Shown here piece after piece: positions 21,947 through 32,500 of a DNA stretch of 64,000 bases. Each line of letters starts with the position of its first letter. The stretch's first letter is position 1. The notes beneath the pieces are model-generated. The model had not been told where the DNA came from. It saw only the letters and a list, made by a program, of their open reading frames with translations, and did no database searches. The stretch is from Synaphobranchus kaupii (taxonomy: Eukaryota > Chordata > Actinopteri > Anguilliformes > Synaphobranchidae). The stretch covers positions 110,098,407 to 110,162,406 of the forward strand of contig CM056377.1 in NCBI GenBank assembly GCA_029718625.1, in the 5' to 3' direction. The position numbers and the translations under genes are program-made.

Positions 21947-22235
21947 GTAAGTGTACCTTGCATAGTCAGGGAGTTACATCCCCAAATGTATGAGATGTCC
22001 CAAACGAAAGAAAACAAAACATTGCCATAATAACTGTATCATTATCAGGGGCGAGAAGAACATTGACACATTCAACTCAAGCAGAAGCAATGATACTATA
22101 GAGGAAATTCACTTGATTAAAAGTAACTGAATCCAGCAATACCACATGTGTAACTATAGCTTGCATATTCAGGGAGTGACATCACTAAATGTATGCAGTG
22201 TCCCAAAGGAAAGAAAATCAAACATTGATATAATG
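21193..22235 (+). repeat. Three tandem subterminal units of about 0.2 kb, split by a MITE and a microsatellite
   Basis: The unit starting ctgaatccagcaat (acatgtgtaag..., gggagttacatcccc..., gtcccaaacgaaag...) occurs at 21193-21395 and again, less its start, at 21945-22127. A third, diverged unit is at 22128-22235. The MITE and the CA run lie between units 1 and 2. Confidence 0.8.
21398..21881. mobile_element. TTAA-type MITE inside the left arm
   Basis: The ends are inverted (TTAAAGGTGATATTTACAA at the left, TTGCAAATATCACCTTTAA at the right), consistent with a piggyBac- or Kolobok-like TTAA target. It has no ORF of note. The right arm holds only the outer ~250 bp (24728-24975). Confidence 0.7.
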
Positions 22236-22594
22236 AAACTCCAAAAAACATTGTCAGTGTCTTTACTGCAAAAAGTCATTTGAGGAAAAAGTTGATCTAC
22301 AATGTGAATATATGATATTTTTCATTATGGAATATATGATATATGGAAACAAAGATACAATTGAATCAGATTGAAATTGAACACATTTATTGTAATATTT
22401 TCATCCACTTCAGTTTCTTTTTGGCCAAATCACTACTATAGAATGCAAAATAATGTTAGCTACTGGTTCAAATAAACTTGTTATAACAAATTATGTATAA
22501 AGGAGATGCTTTAATTCTATGGATGAAAAAGCTGTGAATTTTGTTATCTCTGTTGACTTTTCATTAGCATTGCAATCTACTGCAGACATCACCG

Positions 22595-24364
22595 TCACTC
22601 ATCCACATGATCATCCATGGCAAAATGGGTCACATTTGGGCAGTCAGGGAAAGAGCAAGAGCAAAACTCAGTGCATGCCAAGCCCACTGATAGACATTGG
22701 CATTTGCTGGCATCACTGCAGTTTCCGTCTTTACAGTATAGGTGGGTGATGTCTCGGACTTCCTTAGGTGCAGGTGCTTTCTGGAACATCACAGGTTCAA
22801 TGGACCCATCTTCTCTGAGTCTCCATCCTTTACCAACTGGGTTCCAAAGATGTGGCTTGGCCAAATGGCTGTGACGCCACACAGCTGTTTGATACAAGGC
22901 TCTTAACACATGTTGCTGGAAAGCATCTTCTGTTGGGGGTAGAGTTGCAGCTGATGAATCCGTTGTAGATGCAAGCGTGTACCTCAGCTCATCCAGGTTG
23001 GTGCAAGGATTCCCATTCTCCTTTTTCCTTTGGCCATACAGCAGGAGGGCATACTGTCTTGCCACTGGAAAAGCCTCCTCTATGCTTCCAGAGAGTCCAA
23101 AATTAGCCATTTCTTTTAATTCGCTCAGATGTGTCTTCAGTCTTGTGAAAGCAGTAGTCTTCCCAATTCTGTACAAGCTGCTTGTGGTATCACAGCCTGT
23201 GATGGCATGGCATGCAGGTAAACATTCACACAGTGCTGCGCCAAGCTTCTGAACGATGGAACAGACTGGTACAAATCTTTCCTTTGGGCCATGTCCAGAA
23301 TGCATGTACACCATTGAGGATCCAAACATCCCTTTGCTGGAATAGTACACAAGCAAAACCAGTACATCTGTATCATCACATTTAACAATGAGACGAGAAT
23401 GTGACTGTGCAAGGTGTGTTGCATGTAACACCAATCTTGTGTCTGCCTCCTCCTGGTCACTATACAGATCTGTCAAGCAGTCAATGCCTGACTTGCTCAC
23501 CATCTTGACCTCTTCACCATTTGTGAAGCCACCAGCCAAGATTATTGTGTTCTCTGAAGAGATTCTCTGTGGCCCTGTATTGGTTATGTAGTTGCTGACA
23601 AAACTACATAGAGCAGCCTTGTTCCCACTGATCCTCAGGTATTTCCTGTAGTTTGGAACATTTGATTTTCCTGTGATAACATGGGTTGATCTGCCGGTTT
23701 GGATGGTGCCTCTTCTTTGCCTTTCAAGGTCTTTGATTGAGTTGTGATGGTCATATCGGTCAAACACTATAGCAACACAGTTGATGCATTCCTTTCCCAT
23801 TAGCGTTGTGATCTTTTTCCAGACACACTCGGCCAGGTCATTGAATGTCTGAAAGCCTGAGTCATTGAGACTCTGTAGAAGAGCCATGCCATCGATGATG
23901 TATGCTGATGGTTCTGCAACATTAGGCAGCTGCTGTATCTCTTCAGCTACAGCCTCCAGTTTCTTAGCAAGGTCAGCTTTCGTTGTCTTCCTCATGCTTC
24001 CATCATCATAAAACAAAGAGGGGGGGACAGCAGCGAGTTCATGGGACATCACTGTCTCCAAGGACACCTCTCTTTGCTTGGAGACAGCAAGTAACCTTCG
24101 AAAGAGGACATCTGAGTCCATGTGAACCTTTCTAGATATACTGACTCCAAATGATGCTTTCATGTCTTTGAAGGTTGCACACTGTTTTCTTTTATCGGTC
24201 TCCCAGAAGCTCTTGGTTCTTTTGGATTTTGCCAGGCGTTGTTCAATAAATATGTCATTCTGCTTTGCACCATCTTGCAGGAAGCTTGAGAGCTCTTTTG
24301 CAACTTTCTCAGATGCAACCTGACCACTTGCAATATTGATTAGTTCCTCATCATTGATCAGCAT
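22595..24364 (-). CDS. FEN1/XPG-like (PIN-fold) nuclease with C-terminal CXC-type cysteine cluster
   Basis: An intact ORF of 589 codons from ATG at 24364 (a GTG two codons earlier is also in frame). Numbering from that GTG, signs of the 5'-nuclease superfamily are: AYIIDGMALL with Asp160; VFDRYDHHN and the basic SIKDLERQRRG (Asp204), matching the 'VFDG..p..K..e...R..RR' block of FEN1/XPG; EEADTRLVLHA (Glu307/308, Asp310), matching FEN1 'EAEA'; CDDTDVLVLL (Asp333, Asp335), matching 'EDMD'; and TGCDTTSSLYRIGKTTAF (Asp394 plus an H2TH-like turn), matching 'GSDY...GIG'. The C-terminus (546-577) has spacing C-x4-C-x5-C-x-C-x6-C-x3-C-x-C-x4-C, like CXC/tesmin zinc-binding repeats. All acidic positions are kept, so activity on DNA structures is plausible. 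Proteins of this architecture are scattered through animal genomes as uncharacterised multicopy genes, as I recall. A poly(A) signal in reverse lies near 22388. Its place between large inverted repeats suggests it belongs to a mobile element. Confidence 0.75.
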   Translation of the reverse strand: MLINDEELINIASGQVASEKVAKELSSFLQDGAKQNDIFIEQRLAKSKRTKSFWETDKRKQCATFKDMKASFGVSISRKVHMDSDVLFRRLLAVSKQREVSLETVMSHELAAVPPSLFYDDGSMRKTTKADLAKKLEAVAEEIQQLPNVAEPSAYIIDGMALLQSLNDSGFQTFNDLAECVWKKITTLMGKECINCVAIVFDRYDHHNSIKDLERQRRGTIQTGRSTHVITGKSNVPNYRKYLRISGNKAALCSFVSNYITNTGPQRISSENTIILAGGFTNGEEVKMVSKSGIDCLTDLYSDQEEADTRLVLHATHLAQSHSRLIVKCDDTDVLVLLVYYSSKGMFGSSMVYMHSGHGPKERFVPVCSIVQKLGAALCECLPACHAITGCDTTSSLYRIGKTTAFTRLKTHLSELKEMANFGLSGSIEEAFPVARQYALLLYGQRKKENGNPCTNLDELRYTLASTTDSSAATLPPTEDAFQQHVLRALYQTAVWRHSHLAKPHLWNPVGKGWRLREDGSIEPVMFQKAPAPKEVRDITHLYCKDGNCSDASKCQCLSVGLACTEFCSCSFPDCPNVTHFAMDDHVDE

Positions 24365-24677
24365 TTTCACATCACATAATATTTGAAATGATTTACCTGT
24401 TAGGTTGTGAAGATATCCATGAAGACAATGATATAGCTGCAGCTGGATCCAAACAGTAGCCTAACAGTAGCCAAGAGCACATCAACTCAAACAGACTTGA
24501 TGCAGTTGATTGATTTGCTGTGATGAGGAGCATCAGGTGGATGTGGCTTGGCTTACCTCAGCCAGGCAAGCTAAATCAATTACATATTAGTATGTTTTTC
24601 ACTGGAGTAGCATACATTATACTTTAGTTGGATTTGCATGTATTTTATGAAGACTGCAGAATAAACCAATTTCTGTA

Positions 24678-24716
24678 CATTGTGCGTGTGTGTGTGTGTG
24701 GGGAGGGGGGGGGGAT
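24678..24716. repeat. GT/G-rich microsatellite, inverse of 21891-21945
   Basis: tgtgcgtgtgtgtgtg followed by a G run. Its inverse stands behind the MITE of the left arm, so it marks the inner limit of the inverted duplication. Confidence 0.8.
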
Positions 24717-24727
24717 TGTATGTATAA

Positions 24728-25633
24728 ATCAACGTACTTATGCTATTAGCGCAGAGAGCATTCGAGAGCATTTCTTGTCGACGTAACCAAATGTAAATAT
24801 TTATATATTTTGGACCCGTCAAAATTTATAAAACAATTATTTCTATACTATAATATTTTTTTTCAGTACAATTAATACTTTTATTCTACACCCCTCTATA
24901 CGTTCTGTGGATGTATTATTTTTGAAAAATTATTAGTTTTGATGAAAAAGTTGTAAATATCACCTTTAATTTACTTTTAATCAAGTGAATTTCCTCTATA
25001 GTATCATTGCTTCTGCTTGAGTTGAATGTGTCAATGTTCTTCTCACCCCTGATAATGATACAGTTAGTATGTCAATGTTTTGTTTTCTTTCGTTTGGGAC
25101 ACCTCATACATTTGGGGATGTAACTCCCTGACTATGCAAGGTACACTTACACATGTGACATTGCTGGATTCAGTACAACCACACCTTTCCAGCAAGCCAT
25201 CATAGGTGTTTCTATCACAATCCATGGCAGAGTTACTACAAAGTAAATGAGAACATTCTGTATATATATTGATTTTTTACATTTCCGCTTATTTTAGTTA
25301 TGTGTTCAGAGCGCTATATTTCCTACATTCCTCAAGATAATCACATAATTTTCCCCCCAATATGTTAAGCAACTTCCTGACTGATAGCATGTAAAGTTTG
25401 AAAGCTCTCAGAGCTTGTATTATTAATCTACATGAGTTTAAATGTGTCAACTCCCATATGGCCAGGCTAGATTTTTGTTCTTTTTTTGTTTTGGGGTGTA
25501 TAACAATATCTATCAATTTAACCATTTTTGCACCAAAATATTTTTTGCCAAGAATCCATTTCATATATGGGAGACCTTAAAGATGAGGAAAAAACATTGT
25601 TGGCTTTTGTTCTACCTCCGGGAGGGGTATCTC
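24728..25633 (-). repeat. Right arm of the 0.9-kb inverted repeat
   Basis: Complement of 20732-21645, ending ggaggggtatctc. It contains one subterminal unit and a truncated MITE. Confidence 0.9.
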
Positions 25634-25814
25634 CAAATTTTGGGGGCATTGTCACTAGCCTAAAAGCAGCTCAGCATTGTGGAACTGTTGAGTCTGAAAA
25701 AGAATGAAAATAACAATTCGGAGAATCAGCTTTCGGAGAACCAGTCCTCAGCTGAGGATGAGTTAGCCCCACCGGGACACGAGCTACCCACCAAAATGTT
25801 CTTTTATTTGCAGT

Positions 25815-25886
25815 GACTTGCTCTTGCTCTTGCTCTTGCTCGTGCTCTTGCTCTCTCTAACACACACACACACACACACACACAAT
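25815..25886 (+). repeat. CTTGCT hexanucleotide run followed by CA microsatellite
   Basis: About six ttgctc units, then a (ca)n run. Confidence 0.9.
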
Positions 25887-25994
25887 TGGCGTGCATATAA
25901 TATTTTATTAGAAATTTAAGCAGTGAATACATTTTGTTGAGCATGTTCGATAGTTACATTGACTTGTCAGAAGTGTTTTCATTGTGTTAACATT

Positions 25995-26170
25995 AACTGT
26001 GCTGTAAGTCGCGTAACAGCTTGTTGCGCACAACATTTCCATTCTATTGTGAGGTCTCTGGTTTTCCTGATGAAATATCAGGCTACTGTAAGTCACGTAA
26101 CATCTTTTTGCGCGCAACATTTCCATTCTATTTTGAAGTACGTCTCTCCGGTTTTGGTGATGAAAGATCA
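25995..26170 (+). repeat. Two tandem ~80-bp units
   Basis: ctgtaagtcgcgtaacagc ... caacatttccattctattg is repeated once with small changes (second copy from about 26086). Confidence 0.75.
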
Positions 26171-26550
26171 GACTTTAACGTAGGCTAGGCCTACTCCTAC
26201 GTTAGAACTTCTTGTAATATGCGACCTTATGAGTGCAAAATATATCGGTAAATTACGTTGTAACGTTAGACCAAAGTAGTGGCTTTGTTTTCATGTAGCC
26301 TATGGCTTGGCCTACTCTGTTGCGTAACCCGGGAAGAAATCCTGCGGGCGCCCCTGGGTGCATTTCATCCTTCATTACCGCGACTAAAACCCTTTTGAAA
26401 TTTCCCCGTAGACTAATTCAGTCCCCCTTAATATGTCTTTGAAATCAAACTATGCATGTTTTTAAGATCCCACTCACATCTTATTACAGTTTTTTACGAT
26501 TGCTTTGACTCATTTTGCACAGCAGAATTTCAATGTACAAAACTCAAAAT

Positions 26551-26702
26551 GCAAAGTGCCAAACTGACTTTCAAAATTCATACTCTAAGACACTACATCC
26601 TATGCTGACATACAAAGTGTAAAACCATTAACGCAAAGTGCTAAACTGACTTGCAGAATTCTTACCTTAAGACACTACATCTTATGATGACATACAAAGT
26701 GT
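26551..26702 (+). repeat. Two tandem ~82-bp units before a SINE
   Basis: gcaaagtgc(c/t)aaactgac ... gacatacaaagtgta occurs twice. The SINE follows at the end of the second unit. Confidence 0.75.
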
Positions 26703-26937
26703 ATGGGCGGCAGTGTAGTATAATGGTTAAGGAACTGGCCTTGTAACTGAAAGGTTGCAGGTTCGATTCCCAGGTAGGACACTGCAGTTGTACCCTTGAG
26801 CAAGGTACTTAACCTGAATTGCTTCAGTATATATCCAGCTGTATAAATGGATAATATGTAAAAAATGCTAACAAAGTTGTGTAAGTCGCTCTGGATAAGA
26901 GCGTCTGCTAAATGCCTGTAATGTAATGTAATGTGAT
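26703..26937 (+). mobile_element. tRNA-derived SINE with L2-type 3' tail
   Basis: A pol III A box (tgtagtataatggtta, about 26714-26729) and B box (ggttcgattcc, 26760-26770) head the element. The 3' part aagtcgctctggataagag and cgtctgctaaatgcctg followed by tgtaatg repeats is the tail shared by fish SINEs and L2 LINEs. Confidence 0.9.
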
Positions 26938-27000
26938 AAAAGTGTGGATGCGGGGACGTGAGTGTGAGTGTGTAGCTGAAATATAGCTGGGAGTGGTGGC

Positions 27001-27235
27001 CTACGTCTCCGTGGCCCTCCATGAATCATTAGCTGGTGGAAACACACTGAAGCAGGTCCCGAACCCCAGTCCGCTCCTTACCACCTTTGGAACCCCTTCC
27101 CTGGGCCTGCAGAAGCCGTCATTCAGCGCTTCACTGTGACCGCGCTTCACAGAGAGCTGCAGCTCCCCTTCGCACCAGCCAGGTGGTGCGAAGGTACCTC
27201 GCAGCCAGTGTAGATGGTCATGCGGCATGCCAATG
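27001..27235. other. GC-rich fragment of unknown origin, open on both strands
   Basis: Composition differs from its surroundings. The + strand reads VALHESLAGGNTLKQVPNPS and ends at a stop near 27139. The - strand is also open for 75 codons. It could be a captured 3' exon. Not recognised. Confidence 0.25.
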
Positions 27236-27539
27236 GATTAGCAGAAGGCATTCAGAAGCTCCTTGAAGTGTGGATCTTTGTCTATAAGTATTTTGACCTG
27301 CCTGTACTAGCCATGATGGAAGAAACCTTCCTGGAGAATTTTTCTTTCTTTTATGCAGCAATGATGTTTGACTGCATTTTGTGTTTTTGTATATATGAAC
27401 ATTGTGATGACTGGTTGTGATTATCGAATGGGAAGCCGTTCATCGGTATACCCAAAATCGGTATTCGGTTTTCAGCCTCTTTGCTGAGGCTGGTGGGTGG
27501 AGCACAATAAAGCAAAGTCTTTATTGTGTGAAAATCCCC

Positions 27540-27650
27540 GGATGGCTGCTGTTTCTGAGATGCTGGAACCACCACATCTGGCAGCAACAATCATGGTCAA
27601 AGCCACTTAGATCACACATCTTGCCCATTCTAATGTTTGGTCAAACAAAA
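27540..27650. repeat. Dispersed repeat, copy also at 44725-44835
   Basis: gctgtttctgagatgctgga ... ggtcaaagccacttagatca ... cttgcccattctaatgt recurs at 44725-44835 in the same orientation. No coding function is claimed. Confidence 0.65.
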
Positions 27651-27904
27651 AAACAAACCTTGTCACCATGCAGGCATGCATGCTTTATATATTGATTTGC
27701 AGTTATATGATTTGCTGTTTGGAGGAGCACGCCATTTGTGTTAAGAAGCAGGTGTACCTAAGTGCCGGTGAGTGTATTTTCCGATCATCATATCATCTAT
27801 GCAGAACAAGTCTCATAGTTTGGTGCATAGCCTAATACTAACTGTGTTTTAAGTGCTTTGAAACACACAGTGTAGCCTACTTCCCCTTCACTGCCTGTGT
27901 GTGG

Positions 27905-28121
27905 AAGGCACATTATAAAGCAACACAGCCTTACCTTGAAAAACTCGAAAGACTGATTTCCATGTAGGCGGTCTTTCAAGCTCAGTGTATGTAGTTCTGT
28001 GGAGATCATACACTCTCTGATTTGGGCATGCCTAGCTGAGAAGTACTTTTTCCACGAAGTAAGCTTCGCACACATCTCTGATTGACGGGAATTTGACACA
28101 CCACTACGACAGGAACACTGA
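27905..28121 (+). promoter_or_regulatory. Promoter and non-coding exon 1 of serpin copy 2
   Basis: A TATA-like cattataaagc lies near 27909. A conserved block from ctgagaagta to cactgag ends in a splice donor (ctga|gtgagt at 28122). The same block occurs at 55945-56053 and 57375-57479, which supports it as a functional 5' exon of the duplicated gene. Its exact start is not determinable. Confidence 0.6.
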
Positions 28122-29490
28122 GTGAGTATTCGACCACTTTAAACTTGCGTCAACTTTCAGTGAAATGTTCTTTAGACAGATCTTTGACAGACAATTGCAT
28201 CTTAACTTAATAGTGTAATGATATCAGCTAGCAGCTAGCTAGCAATCTAACAATGACTATGCACTTTCCAGTAGTAATCCTACTAGACAATTGCTAAGGT
28301 CTTGCTGGTTTCTTACTGTAACTTTAGCTAAACAAAGTTACCAACAAAAAATAAAAAAATTGTCACTGCCCATTATGATTCCCCCATCTTTATGCGATAG
28401 CCATACAGTTACATTATATAGGCTAGTAACCAATTTATGCAAGCTTGTGTGTTACATTCAAGATTCTTTTTTTATCATGTTATAGTCAGCCAATGGTGTT
28501 GGGTGTGGGGGTGTTTTCCCAATTTTCTTTTCAATTTGCCAATGCGTAGAATCCCCTTACAGATATTGTTTACAAAAGACAATGAAACAAAGATAGACAA
28601 ACCAAAGGGCCAGCTTCTGTGCTTAATTACTTATATTAGCCCAATCATATCTTGAGCTGACATTTGTATGAGCCTCAACTACAGTTGTAGACTGCAAGTG
28701 TATCCTAAAGATGTTACTGTGCTCAAGTATAGGAGTGAACCAGCGTAGTTTACAGAGCTATCAGAAAACAAAAACTAGGGTAATTTGTTGGAATAAAAAC
28801 CAGGACCAAAGCTATGCACCCCTGCTTTAAACCAGTCAACCACCCATTGTAAAAGTACTGGAAAACAAAAAGTACAAGAGATCCAACTCTGTATATTGGC
28901 ATGTGTATATAGCGGACTGTATAGAACATCTGTAAAATTGAGCAAAATCTTTAAAAAGTACTTTTGCGATAATTAGATTATTAATTTTTGTCTTAATATT
29001 TGTGTCTTAAATTAATGCAGATAATTAAGTCAAAGTATGCAACCATGAGCCATGTTATAGAGCAAGTCTTTGTGATTACAACAAGACCCATATATTGTTT
29101 TTACCATTTACAATTGTCAAACCATTGGTTTCGAAAGTAGAGGAGGATAGGCCAAAAAGGGAGTGAAAGTGGACACTTTGTCCCTAATTTTCTCTTTGAT
29201 CAAGGGTCACACCTGCAGACACAGCTTAGCCTCAGGCTCGGTAGCACAGAACAAGTCCCGCAGAACCTGCAGAACTGATTTGGGTGAAATATTACTGTAG
29301 CTTTTTCAAATAGTCCCACTCCAAACTTTCTATGTAATGAAATACAGTAATATAGGTCTATTGAAATTAAAGAGTATGTGTCCATGTGTAGCCATAGTTT
29401 TCCAGCATTTTACATACTATTCAACTGCAGCAAAATTACATGTTGTCCCTATTGAATGATGAATGCCATTCTGAAATGCGTGCCTCCCAG

Positions 29491-29500
29491 GAAACCAACA
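29491..29500 (+). promoter_or_regulatory. Acceptor and start context of serpin copy 2
   Basis: tgcctcccag|gaaaccaacaATGG: a splice acceptor 10 nt before the ATG, as is usual in ov-serpins. The upstream in-frame ATG at 29456 lies in intron 1. Confidence 0.7.
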
Positions 29501-32500
29501 ATGGAGTCACTGGTTGCTTCAAATACCAAGTTCTCCCTGGACCTGTTTAAGAACATAACTGAGAAAAAGAAAACGGAAAACATCTTCTACTCACCAATCA
29601 GCATCTCCTCTGCTCTGGCCATGGTGTACATGGGGGCCTGGGGGAACACAGCTACAGAGATGGCCGAGGTGAGTTCACCCAGGCACAGTGCCACTCTCAG
29701 ACATCCCAGCACACCACAACTGCATTGATACAGTTACATTCTGTGTAAGGGTGTATTTTTACAGTATCTCAGCAACCTCAGTGTAACAGACATTTTGGTA
29801 GGGATCATCCATTGAGGAGACTTACTGAATGTGTTATTTTTATGGACATCTTATGAAATAAAACTGTTTTGCCACATTTTTTTTTTTGCCACATTATTAA
29901 AAAAACAAACTTATTTTAAAAAATAAATACATTTTAATGCAAGTAATGTTCTGTGAATTCAATCATAGCCAATGCTTTTGTTTAAATAAAGCATAGATGC
30001 ACTCATAAACCTGTCTGTTTTAATCGTATGCTCACCTCCTTAAGATTCTGTCACATTTAAAGGTTAGGTACATTTTGTGGTGTTAGACATACTTTGTCAT
30101 TGCCTTTTCATCATTTTGTAAATATCTGACCTTTTAGGCTGGAATATTGGCCTTTCATTTGTACACATATTATGGGAAAATGATTAAAGTCTACAATCAG
30201 TCTGCTTCTAATTGAGCCGAGATATCTAAAATGTTTAATTAGGTGTGGTTGTGAAACCTCACCTATTGTTATTCACCATACGTATTAGGTGTGGTTGTGA
30301 AACCACACCTTTTGTTATTCACCATACTTATTATTATTCCAGCGCTTTTTGAGAACCTCGTCCGACACTATTCACATCATCGACACCATTCATACCTCAT
30401 ATTATACAGTTGAAGTCGGAAGTTTAAATACACTTAGGTTGAAGTCATTAAAACAAATTTTTAACCACTCCACAGATGTCATGTTAGCAAACTATAGTGT
30501 GGCAAGTCAGTTAGGACATCTACTTTGTGCATGACACAAGTAATTTTTCCAACACTTGTTTACAGACAGATTATTTAACTTTTAATTCACTATATGACAA
30601 TTCCAGTGGGTCAGAAGTTTACATACACTAAGTTGACTGTGCCTTTAAACAGCTTGAAAAATTCCAGAAAATGATGTCATGGCTTTAGAAACTTATGATA
30701 GGCTAATGACATCATTTGAGTCATTACTGGAGGTGTACCTGTGGATGTATTTTAAGGCCTACCTTCAAACTCAGTGCCTCTTTGCTTGACATCATGGGAA
30801 AATCAAAATAAATCAGCCAAGAAAGAAAATTGTGGACCTCCACAAGTCTGGTTCATCCTTGATTTTCAAATGCCTGAAGGTACCACGTTTGTCTGTACAA
30901 ACAATAGTATGCAAATATAAATACCATGGGATGACGCAGCCGTCATACCGCTCAGGAAGGAGATGCGTTCTTTCTCCTAGAGGTGCTTTGGTGCAAAAAG
31001 TGCAAATCAATTCCAGCAAAGGACCTTGTGAAGATGCTGGAGGGAACAGGTACAAAAGTATCTATATCCACAGTAAAACGAGTCCTATATCGACATAACC
31101 TGAAAGGCTGCTCAGCAAGGAAGAAGCCACTACTCCAAAACTGCCATAAAAAAGCCAGACCACAGTTTGCAACTGCACATGGGGACAAAGATCTTACTTT
31201 TTGGAGAAATGTCCTCTGGTCTGATGAAACAAAAATTTAACTGTTTGGCCATAATGACCATTGTTATGTTTGGAGGAAAAAGGGTGAGGCTTGCAAGCCG
31301 AAGAATACCATCCCAATCGTGAAGCACGGGGGTGGCAGCATCATGTTGTAGGGGTGCTTTGCTGCAGGAGGGCTTGGTGCACTTCATAAAATAGATGGCA
31401 TCATGAGGAAGGAAAATTATGTGGATATATTGAAGCAACATCTCAAGACATCAGCCAGGAAGTTAAAGCTTGGTCGCAAATGGCTCTGCCAAATGGACAA
31501 TCAACTAAAGCATACTTCCAAAATGGCTTAAGGACAACAAAGTCAAGGTATTGGAGTGGCCATCACAAAGTTCTGACCTCAATCCAATCAAAGATTTGTG
31601 GGCAGAACTGAAAAAGCATGTGCGAGCAAGGAGGCCTACAAACCTGACTCAGTTACACCAGTTCTGTCAGGAGGAATGGGCCAAAATTCCAGTAACTTAT
31701 TGTGAGAAGCTTGTGGAAGGCTACCCGAAACGTTTGACCCAAGTTAAACAATTTAAAGGCAATGCTACCAAATACTAACAGACTGTATGTAAACTTCAGA
31801 ACCACTGGGAATGTGATGAAAGAAATTAAAGCTGAAATAAATAATTCTCTCTACTATTATTCTGACATTTCACATTCAAAATTAAAATAAAGTTTTAGAT
31901 CCTAACTGACCTAAGACAGGGAATGTTTACTAGGATTAAATGTCAGGAATTGTGAAAAACTGAGTTTAAATTGATTTGGCTAAGGTGTATTTAAACTTTT
32001 GATTTCAACTGTACCTTTATACACCCTCCAGGTTGCTATTGCTTTTTACCTTTATACCATATACGCTTTTTCAGATAATTGACCTTTTATCGCCAAAAAA
32101 ATTAATGGGAGTCAATGGGCACATTTTGAAAACTGATGCAATAGAATGTGGATGCTGCAACATATTACACTGCTTATAATGACATCACAATGCCTTCCTC
32201 TACAACACTGTCATGACCTAACAATACTATCTCAGATGATTGACATTACCTTTGTGTGCGTTTATCACAATTCATTACTTATTTGTATCACTTCCAGGTT
32301 CTTTCGACTACTTACCACAAAATACATCACCATATTTTAACATTTTCACCTTCTTTAGATTGGGATGGCAGATATGCCATCCGCCAAGTTACGGCTTGGC
32401 GGGGCATGCCCCATACCTATACAGCACCGAGTTTGGCACTTTTCAGTGTTTCCTACAGAAGTAACCACAATGACCATAGACTCTCAGCCCTTAAAAACAT

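Larger units (their letters stand above)
20694..25661. mobile_element. ~5-kb element: 0.9-kb inverted repeats around a FEN/XPG-like nuclease gene
   Basis: The arms 20732-21645 and 24728-25633 are inverted copies with few differences. Weaker similarity reaches ctagtgac/gtcactag at about 20694 and 25661. Between them lies one intact ORF (22595-24364, - strand). The left arm contains a whole TTAA-flanked MITE (about 21398-21881); the right arm has only its first ~250 bp. Both arms pass into the same C-run plus CA microsatellite (21891-21945 and, inverted, 24678-24716). No clear target duplication was found, so either an unusual transposon or an inverted duplication is possible. Confidence 0.7.
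30242..32356 (+). mobile_element. AGGTGTGGTTG-ended repeat element, left copy, split by a Tc1
   Basis: Starts aggtgtggttgtgaaacc (twice, 30242 and 30286) and matches the copy at 38122-38934 for about 500 bp once the Tc1 (30407-32011) is removed. It then diverges near 32357. No ORF of its own. Confidence 0.7.

Noticed and set aside
22519..23591. Frames on the + strand opposite the nuclease ORF
   Set aside because: Shadows of the - strand gene without family resemblance.
29456..29500. Upstream ATG adding 15 residues to the serpin N-terminus
   Set aside because: Lies before the splice acceptor at 29489-29490; the family starts at the ATG at 29501.
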